Under the pieces are notes generated by a model that saw only the letters and a list, made by a program, of their open reading frames with translations, ran no database searches and was not told the DNA's origin. A stretch of DNA of 64,000 nucleotides from Micavibrio sp. (GTDB taxonomy: Bacteria > Pseudomonadota > Alphaproteobacteria > Micavibrionales > UBA2020), in NCBI GenBank assembly GCA_028283745.1, contig JAPWJZ010000008.1:371290-435289 (forward strand), given 5' to 3'. Both the position numbers and the translations under genes were made by a program. This document shows, in pieces, positions 53,570 through 61,629 of this stretch (the stretch's first letter is position 1; each line of letters begins with the position of its first letter).

Positions 53570-54955
53570 ATGTTCCGGTCATTTACCTTCCGCATCGGCG
53601 CCGCCATCTTCCTGCTGCTGCTGACGCTGCTTATCTGCCTGCGTTTTTTCTCGTATCTTCGCACCGTGCAGTCGGAACAGCAGAACATCCGCCAAATCAT
53701 TCTTGCGCACGATGAAGAAATCGAACACGGCGTCGACCGCAACGGCGTGCGCTATGCGACTTATCTTGTCGATGCGCTGACCAACGAGCCGGATGACCGC
53801 CACCTGCTGCTCGCCATGAAATCTGGCGGCGTGGTGCATGGCAACCTGAAGGCCTGGCCCGTTGAACTGGCGGATGCCAAGCCCGGCTGGTACGAACAGG
53901 GCGTGACGTTTGACCATTCATTAAAGCCCGTCAACGCGCTGCTGTATTTAAAGCGCATGAAGGGCGGCCAAAGCCTGATTGTGGGCTATGACCTTGTGCG
54001 GCTGGAACAAATGAAGCAGGCGCTGGTGGAAGCGCTCATCCGCGACGTCTGGCTTTCCGTCTTTTCGGCGTTGTGCCTGACGCTGTTTATCCTCTACCTC
54101 ATCAGCCGCCACCTTGAAAAGGTGAACGATGCGTACCGGCACGTGATGGCGGGGGAAATTGATTTCCGCGTCAAGGCGGAAAGCAGCCAGGATGAATTCG
54201 CCCAGCTGGGCCGCAACTTCAATGAAATGATGGACTGGGTTTCCAGCCTTATTTCGACGTTGAAGGATTCCACCAACAGCATCGCGCATGACCTGCGCAC
54301 GCCGCTGGCGCGCATTCGCCTGCGGTTGCAGCAGCTGGAACAGCGCGAGGATTTGCAGGATGCGCAGCGCGACGCGCTGCTGGAATGCATCGAAGACATC
54401 GACCACCTGACGGATATTTTCAACGGCATCCTGCGCATTGCCAAGGCGGAAGACCTATCCATCGCCCGCCAGTTCGAGCCGATTGACCTGAACGCCATGG
54501 TGCATGAACTGGCGGAATTTTATGCCGCCTACCTTGAAGGTGAAAATCAGGGCATTTTGCTGGAAGCGCCGTCTGAAACCCATTACGTGATGGGGGAGCG
54601 GCAATTATTGTCGCAGGCGCTGGCCAACCTCATCAGCAACGCGTCCAAATTTTCCCCCGGCCAGCACGACATTGAAATCACGCTGCAGCCGTCACCCGTG
54701 CAAAAGGGCATGCTGGAAATTATTATTGCCGACCGCGGCCCCGGCATCCCCGCCGAATTCCGTGAAAAGGTGAAAGAGCGTTTTTTCAGGCTTGACCAAA
54801 GCCGCAACACGCCCGGCACCGGCCTTGGCCTCAACCTGTGCGATGCGGTCGTGCGCCTGCACAAAGGCAAGCTGATGCTGGAGGATAACGACCCCGGCCT
54901 TAAATCCATCGTGCTGCTGCCCGAGCATTTTGGTGCGCGGGTCACGGCAGCTTAA
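53570..54955 (+). CDS. Sensor histidine kinase
   Basis: A 461-residue membrane kinase, partner of the response regulator upstream. TM1 is at about residues 9-27, followed by a periplasmic domain of about 130 residues and TM2 at about 160-182, a HAMP domain (to about 232), the dimerisation domain with phospho-acceptor His240 in IAHDLRTPLARIRLRL, and the ATPase domain with the N box ANLISNASKFS, DRGPGIP and GTGLGLNL boxes. The layout fits the EnvZ/TctE-like class. It starts four bases after the response regulator stop. The stimulus is unknown. Confidence 0.94.
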   Translation: MFRSFTFRIGAAIFLLLLTLLICLRFFSYLRTVQSEQQNIRQIILAHDEEIEHGVDRNGVRYATYLVDALTNEPDDRHLLLAMKSGGVVHGNLKAWPVELADAKPGWYEQGVTFDHSLKPVNALLYLKRMKGGQSLIVGYDLVRLEQMKQALVEALIRDVWLSVFSALCLTLFILYLISRHLEKVNDAYRHVMAGEIDFRVKAESSQDEFAQLGRNFNEMMDWVSSLISTLKDSTNSIAHDLRTPLARIRLRLQQLEQREDLQDAQRDALLECIEDIDHLTDIFNGILRIAKAEDLSIARQFEPIDLNAMVHELAEFYAAYLEGENQGILLEAPSETHYVMGERQLLSQALANLISNASKFSPGQHDIEITLQPSPVQKGMLEIIIADRGPGIPAEFREKVKERFFRLDQSRNTPGTGLGLNLCDAVVRLHKGKLMLEDNDPGLKSIVLLPEHFGARVTAA

Positions 54956-54970
54956 TCTTTAGGTTTGAAT

Positions 54971-55225
54971 TTAGTGCAGGGTCGGCTCAGGCGCGGGCGC
55001 GATGAGGTCATTGAAGGTGAGGAATTTTGACGCGCGCGGTTTATCCTGCGGCAGGGCCGGCACAAGGCGCAGCACCGGCTTCATGTGCGGCACCACGCGA
55101 ATGGCAGAGCTTGCCCCCGGCGCGAAATAGCAGCCGCCAAAGCGCGTAAACGGCGCAATCACCAGCGTCACCGCATCACAAGGGTAAATCATGAGGATAT
55201 GATTGATCTGGAATTGAGACTGCAT
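54971..55225 (-). CDS. Small hypothetical protein
   Basis: An 84-residue protein with no recognised family. It shows alternating hydrophobic segments (HILMIYPCDAVTLVIAPF, then PVLRLVPALP) that suggest a small beta-rich fold, and an Asp/Leu/Pro C-terminus. No signal peptide. Evidence for being real is the AAGGAG eight bases before ATG 55225 and the even codon use over the whole frame. It is convergent with the sensor kinase gene. Function unknown. Confidence 0.55.
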   Translation of the reverse strand: MQSQFQINHILMIYPCDAVTLVIAPFTRFGGCYFAPGASSAIRVVPHMKPVLRLVPALPQDKPRASKFLTFNDLIAPAPEPTLH

Positions 55226-55324
55226 CACCCGTACTCCTTTTTATTGTCGTTATAAAGACAACAAGGGGGCGGTGATTCCAGTTCCTCCCCTTTGAAAAGG
55301 CTGGGGAATTTGGCAAAAAAAGTG

Positions 55325-57403
55325 TCAGGAATTCTGGGTGAATACCACAACAGAGCGCGCCGGCATGCGGTACGTGGAACCATCCGCCAGCGGCGTTGTT
55401 GCTGCCGGGCTTTCAGGGTTTGCGGTATCCAGCACGCGGGTCCAGCCGCTGCCGCCCTTCAGCTGCGGCAGCTTGAAGTCCACATCGCCGGAATGGGCGT
55501 TGAAAACGGTCAGCAAACGCTCCCCGCCTTTAACCTTTTTGACGGCGGCCGCGTTAAAAACGGCACCGATGCATTTGTCTTCGGTCTGCGCCCAGTTTGC
55601 GTCGGTCTGTTCCCGGCCGCTGGCGTTGATCCATGTCAGGTCCTTCACGCCATGGCGGTCCTTGATTTTGCCGTGCATGAATTGCCCCGACCGCAGCACA
55701 TCATGGTCTTTGCGGAAGGTGATGAGTTTTTTCACGAAGGCGGTCAGCTTCTGCCCTTCCGCCGTAATATCATCCCAGTCGAGCCAGCCGAGCGGGTTAT
55801 CCTGCGAATAGGCGTTGTTGTTACCCTTCTGGCTATTGCCGTGTTCATCCCCCGCCAGCAGCATGGGCGTGCCTTGCGACAGGAACAGAGAGGTAAGCAG
55901 GTTGCGCTTTTGCTGTTCGCGCTGCGCGATAATGGCCGGGTCCTTGGTCTCCCCCTCGATGCCGTTATTGGCGCTGTAATTGTCGTTGCTGCCGTCGCGG
56001 TTGTCTTCGCCGTTGGCAAGGTTTTTTTTGTAGCTGTGGCTGACAAGGTCATGCAGCGTCATGCCGTCGTGGCAGGCAATGAAGTTGACGGACGTATGGG
56101 CGCTTCTGCCATCCCGGTCGAATTCAGGCGCTGAACCGGTCAGGCGCGTTGCCAGAAGGCGCAGCGTATCGGTTGTGCCCTTCCAGAACTTGCGCAGGTC
56201 ATCGCGGAATTTATCGTTCCATTCCTGCCATTTGGCGGGGAAGTTGCCAACCTGGTAGCCGCCCATGCCGGGGTCCCATGGTTCGGCAATTAATTTCACC
56301 TTCGACAGCACTGGGTCTGCCTCCAGCTCTTTGAAGAACGCGGCGTTGCGGTCAAAGGCATAAGGGTCGCGGCCCAGCACGGGCGCAAGGTCAAACCTGA
56401 AGCCGTCAATGCCGTATTCCTGAACCCAGTGGCGCAGGCTGTCCAGAACCATCTGGCGGACGACGGGCTTTGCGGTATCCACCGTATTGCCGCAGCCGGT
56501 GTCGTTGACGTATTTGCCTTTGTCATTGGGGTCGAGCTTGTAATAGGTGGCGTTATCAATGCCGCGGAAGCACAGCGTCGGGCCGTTCTCATTGCCCTCG
56601 GCGGCGTGGTTATAGACCACATCCAGAATAACCTCGATGCCCGCCTTGTGGAATTTATCCACCATGTCGCGGAATTCCTGCCGCGCATTGGCTTTATCGG
56701 CGGCATATTCCGGCTCCGGCGCGAAAAAGCTGAGGGTGTTATAACCCCAGAAATTTTTAAGGCCCAGCTTTGCCAGCCATGAATCATTCACCTTCGCATG
56801 CACGGGCAGCAGTTCAACCGCGGTAATGCCAAGGTCTTTCAGGTAATCAAGGGAGGCTTGGCTGGCAAGCCCGGCATAGGTGCCGCGCAGGTCTTTGGGA
56901 ATTTTGCTGTTGGCGACAGTGTAGCCCTTCGGGTGCAGTTCATAAATCACGCTGTCGGCCATGGGCGTTTTCGGCATGGGGGCGACGGGGCTTTGCAGCG
57001 GTGCGGTGACGCGGGCTTTTACGGTATCGGCGGCATTGTCTTTGGCGGGGTTGCTATGCGCGTCCGTCCACGCAATCTCGCCGACGATTTCCTTGGCGTA
57101 AGCGTCCAGCACCAGCTTTTGCGGGTTGAAGCGGTGGCCGTTCTGCGGTTCATACGGGCCGTCGACGCGGTAGCCGTAAACCTGCCCGGCCTTCAAGCCC
57201 GGCACATGGCCGTGCCATACATCGCCGGTTTTGGCAGGCAGTGTAATGCGCGCAACTTCGGTTTTGCCGTCATCATCGAACAGGCATAAATCAACGCGGG
57301 CGGCATGTTTGGAATAGATCGCAAAATTAACGCCGCGCGCATCGGCGGTCGCGCCGAGGGTATCGGGTGTGCCGGTTTCCACGCTGATGTTTTTGTAATC
57401 CAT
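55325..57403 (-). CDS. glgX: Glycogen debranching enzyme GlgX (isoamylase family)
   Basis: GlgX hydrolyses alpha-1,6 branch points of glycogen trimmed by phosphorylase. The 692-residue protein has an N-terminal CBM48/isoamylase domain (about residues 10-110, with TLGATADARGVNFAIYS) and the GH13 barrel with the catalytic set: Asp338 in GFRFDLAP (nucleophile), Glu374 in LIAEPWDPG (acid/base) and the Asp of FIACHDGMTLHD. The C-terminal domain has FNAHSGDVDFKLP. Length is typical. No other glycogen genes are in the window. ATG 57403 is preceded by GGCAGG. Confidence 0.94.
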   Translation of the reverse strand: MDYKNISVETGTPDTLGATADARGVNFAIYSKHAARVDLCLFDDDGKTEVARITLPAKTGDVWHGHVPGLKAGQVYGYRVDGPYEPQNGHRFNPQKLVLDAYAKEIVGEIAWTDAHSNPAKDNAADTVKARVTAPLQSPVAPMPKTPMADSVIYELHPKGYTVANSKIPKDLRGTYAGLASQASLDYLKDLGITAVELLPVHAKVNDSWLAKLGLKNFWGYNTLSFFAPEPEYAADKANARQEFRDMVDKFHKAGIEVILDVVYNHAAEGNENGPTLCFRGIDNATYYKLDPNDKGKYVNDTGCGNTVDTAKPVVRQMVLDSLRHWVQEYGIDGFRFDLAPVLGRDPYAFDRNAAFFKELEADPVLSKVKLIAEPWDPGMGGYQVGNFPAKWQEWNDKFRDDLRKFWKGTTDTLRLLATRLTGSAPEFDRDGRSAHTSVNFIACHDGMTLHDLVSHSYKKNLANGEDNRDGSNDNYSANNGIEGETKDPAIIAQREQQKRNLLTSLFLSQGTPMLLAGDEHGNSQKGNNNAYSQDNPLGWLDWDDITAEGQKLTAFVKKLITFRKDHDVLRSGQFMHGKIKDRHGVKDLTWINASGREQTDANWAQTEDKCIGAVFNAAAVKKVKGGERLLTVFNAHSGDVDFKLPQLKGGSGWTRVLDTANPESPAATTPLADGSTYRMPARSVVVFTQNS

Positions 57404-57563
57404 CCTGCCGTCCGGTGTTTGCGGTTGTAACGCTTATGTCGGTTTAATGGAAAGATAGTATCATGGCAACGGCAGATTTTAAAACATTATGCGACATAAT
57501 GCTTGCTGCGCCGCAACATAGTTGCAGGCGGGTACAATTAACGCGGCAGGTATGCGTTTAGTT

Positions 57564-58862
57564 TCAGGCGGCTGCGCTTTCTTTCACGTTCACCACCGTA
57601 TTGCGGAATTTGGGGGACAGATAGGCAATTGCGCCCGTAATGCCAAGGGTGCAGAAGCCGCCAAAGACGACCGACGGCACAAGGCCCATCAGCTGAGCCG
57701 TGGTGCCGGATTCGAAGGCGCCAATCTCGTTCGACGAAATGATGAACATGCTGGACAGCGACGAAATGCGCCCGCGCATGTTTGCCGGCGTCAGCAGCTG
57801 CATCAGCACGCCGCGAATGTTCATGCTGATGCTGTCAAACGCGCCCGACACCATCAGGAATGCCATCGACAGCCAGAACGATGTGGATAAGCCAAAGCCG
57901 ATGATGCAAATGCCAAAGCCAACAACCGTCCACAGTAGCTTCTTCGCCGTAATATAGGTCATGGGCCGCAGCGCAAGGACAAGCGTGGTGAACACGGCGC
58001 CAACAGCGGGTGCGGCGCGGAGTGCGCCAAGGCCATCCGGCCCCACGTGCAGCACTTGTCCCGCAAAGGCAGGCAGCATGGCAACAGCATCGCCGAACAG
58101 CACGGCCAGCATATCCAGCAACATGCAGGACAACAGGGCGTGGTGGCCCGTCAAAAAGCTCCAGCCTTCCTTAATGCTTTTCACGGCATTGTCGCGGCGT
58201 TCCGGCCGCACGTGCGCCGGCATGCGAATGGTGCTGACGGCAATAAAGCCCAGGGCGATAAGAACGGTCGGCAAAAACCACGCGCCATGCGCGCCGTAGC
58301 CGCCGTACAGCAAGCCTGCAAAGGCTGGCGCGGCAACACGGCCAAACTGCAGCCCCGTGCTCATCCACCCGGTGGCGGACGGCATATCTTCCCGCGTCAC
58401 GAAGTTTGACAGCAGCGTAAAGCTGGACGGCTGTATAAAGCTGCGCGCCAGGCCGGAAATAAACACCGCCGCGTACATAAAGGCCAGCAGCACGGTATGG
58501 TTGGCGTTGTCAAACCGGCTGATGTCAATGTGGCCGCCCGCCAACATGAGCAGGAAGATGGCGTTCAGCGTCAGCGCGCCGCAGGCAAGGTTCAGCACGC
58601 GCTGCGGGTGGCTGTTGTCCACAACGTGGCCCGCGAACAGGGCGCATGAAATGGCAGGTACGGCTTCGACAAGACCCGTCAGGCCCAGCATGAACGGGCT
58701 GCCCGTGAGGTCAAAAATCTGCCAGCCGATAATTACCGCCTGTGATTGCAGCGCCATCATTGAAAACATGCGGGTGAAAAACAGGCGCTGGAAGTTTGGA
58801 ATGCGCAGGACAGAGAAGGAATAGCGGGCGGAAGGTTTATCGGCGGGTTTAGGGGCGGTCAT
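57564..58862 (-). CDS. MFS transporter
   Basis: A 432-residue integral membrane protein with about 12 predicted transmembrane segments and a central cytoplasmic loop (about residues 190-215, PAHVRPERRDNAVKSIKEG). The N-terminal part (NFQRLFFTRMFSMMALQSQAVIIGWQIFDLTG) and the loop GHVVDNSHPQRVL are typical of the MFS_3/EntS-like group, which includes siderophore and drug exporters. No siderophore genes are nearby, so the substrate is unknown. ATG 58862 is used; a TTG five codons earlier is in frame. It lies 160 bases upstream of glgX on the same strand, but its terminator region suggests a separate unit. Confidence 0.9.
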   Translation of the reverse strand: MTAPKPADKPSARYSFSVLRIPNFQRLFFTRMFSMMALQSQAVIIGWQIFDLTGSPFMLGLTGLVEAVPAISCALFAGHVVDNSHPQRVLNLACGALTLNAIFLLMLAGGHIDISRFDNANHTVLLAFMYAAVFISGLARSFIQPSSFTLLSNFVTREDMPSATGWMSTGLQFGRVAAPAFAGLLYGGYGAHGAWFLPTVLIALGFIAVSTIRMPAHVRPERRDNAVKSIKEGWSFLTGHHALLSCMLLDMLAVLFGDAVAMLPAFAGQVLHVGPDGLGALRAAPAVGAVFTTLVLALRPMTYITAKKLLWTVVGFGICIIGFGLSTSFWLSMAFLMVSGAFDSISMNIRGVLMQLLTPANMRGRISSLSSMFIISSNEIGAFESGTTAQLMGLVPSVVFGGFCTLGITGAIAYLSPKFRNTVVNVKESAAA

Positions 58863-58889
58863 GACGGGGCTTTGCAAAAAGGCGCAACG

Positions 58890-58929
58890 AAAAGGGGCGC
58901 CGGGAGCTTCTTTTTACTCCCCGCGCCCC
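58890..58929 (-). terminator. Probable intrinsic terminator between two reverse-strand genes
   Basis: GGGGCGC (58894-58900) pairs with GCGCCCC (58923-58929), with an inner GGAG/CTCC stem; on the reverse strand four T follow. It ends the transcript of the gene at 58992-60194 just before the MFS gene. Confidence 0.7.
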
Positions 58930-58991
58930 TGTTTTGTAAAGCCGGACGATAATACCGCAGTTAAAACAAGCGCATCAGGCGCTTTGCACGC

Positions 58992-60194
58992 TCAGGCAGT
59001 TTTCGGCGCGCCGGCTGCCGGCTTCTTCTGGTTGGCGTTCGCAGTTGTCGTCGGTGCAGCCGCAACGGGTGCGTTGGTGACGGCGAGCTTTTCTTCCTCC
59101 GCCTTCGCGGCGGCCTTGTTGAAGATGGATTGCAGCGATTTTTTGCCCACGGTTTCGGCGGTGGTGGAGGTGAACTTGCCGTCCATCACGAACTTGCCGA
59201 ACATGACAAGGCTCATGGCGTTGTCTTTCACCATCTGCGGGTCTTCGACGCTCATTTCCGTCGTGCGCTGGCGGCTGAATTCAAACGTCGTGGCGGCGGA
59301 CGGGCTTAAATCTGCATCGCTCATTTTTGCCGCCATGTCGAGCAGCTTCGGGTTGGTGGTGAGGGCCGCAAGTTCCGGCGGCACGGCGAAGTTTTTAAGC
59401 ACGCCGTCGCGCTGCCCGTGCGTTTCCGCATAAATCTGGCGCAGAATGGTGTGCGGGCTGGGGTCGCGCTCCGCCATCGGCAGCGCGCGGTCGGATGATA
59501 CGTCCGTCACGCGGATCATGACGCGGATATCTTCAAAATCGGCAGGCGCCATGCCGGCGAGTTTCGCAAACGGTTCGGCGGCGGCAATCGCAATGTCTTC
59601 CAGCAGGTATTTTTTATATGCGCCGCCGGGCGGGTTGTTGCCCTTGCCGTCGTGCAGCAGGTCGTGGCTGGCGGCGGCAATGATGCATTTGGCAACGTCG
59701 TTCCCTTCCAGCAATTGCGCCTGCGTATCACCGGCAGCGGCAAGCGCGTTGCCCGCCGCGACAAGGCGGATCATGGCGGCGGTCACTTCGCGGAAGTGGT
59801 TGGTGTTGTGATAGGTGTTGTCGCCGTGCGGCGTATCGGCGGCAAGGCCCGCCATGACGGCGGTTTTAAAGCCGGGGCCGTCTTTTTCAATGCCGAAAAC
59901 TTCCGCCGCCACAAAAACCAGCGCGGCGATGGAAGGCGGGTTGGCGCGCCAGCCATCAAAGGCGGCGGCAAGGGTGGCGCCGTCTTTTTCCGCGCCGTTG
60001 GTCGACGGGGTGAACAGAACTGCGCCTTCCCGGCGCACGCGTTCAATATCGGCTGCGATGTTTTGCAGGTCTTTGGCGCTTTGCTGCAGCAGGTCTTGCT
60101 TGTTCACGGTCGCGGCGAAAAAACTGTCGTCTTGCGCGGAGATGCCTTTAATAATGTCGGCGAGGGTTTCTTCGGGGCGCTGTGCCTGCGGCAT
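58992..60194 (-). CDS. HD-domain protein, PDEase-like
   Basis: A 400-residue protein. About residues 120-190 follow the HD/PDEase pattern: DNTYHNTNHFREVTAAMIRL, then IIAAASHDLLHDGKGNNPPG with the paired His-Asp, as in 3',5'-cyclic nucleotide phosphodiesterases (YHNxxHxxDV and AHDxxHPGxxN). A later Asp (VIRVTDVSSD) could complete a metal site. The C-terminal third is Ala/Lys/Thr-rich and ends in KKPAAGAPKTA. No signal peptide. AAGGA lies nine bases before ATG 60194. Metal-dependent phosphodiesterase activity is inferred from motif similarity; the substrate is not known. Confidence 0.6.
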   Translation of the reverse strand: MPQAQRPEETLADIIKGISAQDDSFFAATVNKQDLLQQSAKDLQNIAADIERVRREGAVLFTPSTNGAEKDGATLAAAFDGWRANPPSIAALVFVAAEVFGIEKDGPGFKTAVMAGLAADTPHGDNTYHNTNHFREVTAAMIRLVAAGNALAAAGDTQAQLLEGNDVAKCIIAAASHDLLHDGKGNNPPGGAYKKYLLEDIAIAAAEPFAKLAGMAPADFEDIRVMIRVTDVSSDRALPMAERDPSPHTILRQIYAETHGQRDGVLKNFAVPPELAALTTNPKLLDMAAKMSDADLSPSAATTFEFSRQRTTEMSVEDPQMVKDNAMSLVMFGKFVMDGKFTSTTAETVGKKSLQSIFNKAAAKAEEEKLAVTNAPVAAAPTTTANANQKKPAAGAPKTA

Positions 60195-60354
60195 TTGATT
60201 TATCCTTCTGCTGTTGTCTTGCCGTGTAGTTCGGCGGGACGAACAGTCCGGTTACAGGAAAAACAATAAAAAAATCTTGAGCCTGCGCCCTATTATAGAA
60301 GGCAGGGCTTAAGCTTTGATTAAAACCTGTAAATACAGCTGATTAGTGGTGAAA

Positions 60355-61470
60355 TTACTGCGCGGGGCCGTTGAATCGGCGGCGGCGCTGCACGGCGGGG
60401 GCGGCTGTGAGAGCCTGAATATCCAGCTCCTTCAGCATGGCGTTGCCGACGGGCAGAATTTCAACCCGGCCCTTCAGGCTCGGCTGTTTTGCCAGCAGGG
60501 CGTCGAGCTTTTTCTGCGCATCCGGAATGCTGTCGGTAATGATTAGCTTGTCAATGGCGGGGTTCATGCCGTCCGGCTTTGCCAGCAAAATTTTCTCAAG
60601 CGCGTTGCCGGTCAAAATACCGTGCGTTGCATAGCACGTGACGGATTTTGCCCCGTGGGCTTTCAGCAGGCTCGCGGCATTCACCATGGTCGAACCGCCG
60701 TCGATCATGTCGTCGACGATGACGCAGTCTTTATCCTTCACGTCGCCATCGAAGCTGACGATTTTCGTGTCGCTGACGCCGGTATGGGTTTTGGCGATGC
60801 GGAACATCGCCGAGTCATCTGCATGACCAAAAACGGCTTTGGCAAGTTCGCGCGCGCGGTTCTGCCCTTCGTCCTGCGCTTTATCGGCGCCGTCGGGCGC
60901 ACCAATCGAAAGGCTGGCGGTATGCGCGGTGAAGCGACGTTTAATGTCTTCCGCAAAAACATCCGTTGCGGGGACGGGAATGAAATCTTCGCCGAAAACG
61001 TGCTGGTACAACTGCATCCCACCCTTGGAATGCGGCGTCACGGTGGCAATGCGGTCAACGCCCGCCGCCTTCAATTGCTTTGCGAACATGTCGGCCGCGA
61101 CGGAGGTAAAGCGGTTTTTGAAAGAACGGTCCTGCCGCATGAAGGCGGTGAAGGGAACAAGCGCGGTCACTTCGGCTGCGCCATATTGCTTCAGCGTATG
61201 CGCCATCAACAGCAGGTGCATGGTGTTGTCGCTCACCGGCTCGGCGGTGGATTGCAGGATGTAGGCTTTCGCGCCTTTCAGCTTGTTCAGGTTGGCGGCG
61301 AAATCATCTTCCTTACCCTTCATCAGTTCCACAAACGGCTCATCGCTGCCGAACTTGCCGATGGAGCTGGCATCCAGCACCTCGAACCTGCCGGAGTCGG
61401 TCAATTCCTGCACCGTTTTGGCGGAGACGGCATTGCCGACGAGGAGGATGGGTTTGGGGCTGAGGCTCAT
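60355..61470 (-). CDS. Divergent ribose-phosphate pyrophosphokinase (PRPP synthetase) paralogue
   Basis: PRPP synthetase makes 5-phosphoribosyl pyrophosphate from ribose 5-phosphate and ATP. The 371-residue protein is longer than the usual 310-320. It keeps the FMRQDRSFKNR segment for ATP contact and the PRPP-binding loop VIVDDMIDGGSTMVNAASLLKAHGA, but the usual DLH region is replaced by TPHSKGGMQLYQHVF, and an insertion with KAQDEGQNRARELAKAVFG occurs around residues 205-225. The tail ends in RRRRRFNGPAQ. AGGA lies nine bases before ATG 61470. It is divergent from nicotinate phosphoribosyltransferase, which uses PRPP, so it may provide dedicated substrate. It is probably not the sole housekeeping prs. 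Confidence 0.85.
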   Translation of the reverse strand: MSLSPKPILLVGNAVSAKTVQELTDSGRFEVLDASSIGKFGSDEPFVELMKGKEDDFAANLNKLKGAKAYILQSTAEPVSDNTMHLLLMAHTLKQYGAAEVTALVPFTAFMRQDRSFKNRFTSVAADMFAKQLKAAGVDRIATVTPHSKGGMQLYQHVFGEDFIPVPATDVFAEDIKRRFTAHTASLSIGAPDGADKAQDEGQNRARELAKAVFGHADDSAMFRIAKTHTGVSDTKIVSFDGDVKDKDCVIVDDMIDGGSTMVNAASLLKAHGAKSVTCYATHGILTGNALEKILLAKPDGMNPAIDKLIITDSIPDAQKKLDALLAKQPSLKGRVEILPVGNAMLKELDIQALTAAPAVQRRRRFNGPAQ

Positions 61471-61515
61471 GACTTATTTCCTGTAGGGGCGGTCTTGCAA
61501 TTAAGGATAGCAGGG

Positions 61516-61536
61516 TTATACTCAAATCTAGTATAA
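61516..61536. promoter_or_regulatory. Operator-like inverted repeat in the NAD-salvage promoter region
   Basis: TTATACT (61516-61522) and AGTATAA (61530-61536) form a perfect 7-base inverted repeat with a seven-base spacer. It lies between the PRPP synthetase start (61470) and the forward promoter at 61541, so one regulator could control both directions. The regulator is unknown; NAD-pathway repressors such as NadQ and NrtR are possibilities to test. Confidence 0.45.
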
Positions 61537-61540
61537 TAAG

Positions 61541-61569
61541 TTGACATTGCCATAAGAGTACTATAGATT
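61541..61569 (+). promoter_or_regulatory. Sigma-70-like promoter for the nicotinate phosphoribosyltransferase gene
   Basis: A perfect -35 hexamer TTGACA (61541-61546) is followed 17 bases later by TAGATT (61564-61569), or 15 bases later by TATAGA. About 60 bases separate it from the start codon at 61630. Confidence 0.6.
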
Positions 61570-61629
61570 CGTCGGCAATGCAACTAAAATACTGAAATCA
61601 TTAAAAATAATCTGCAAGGTCGGTAACAA

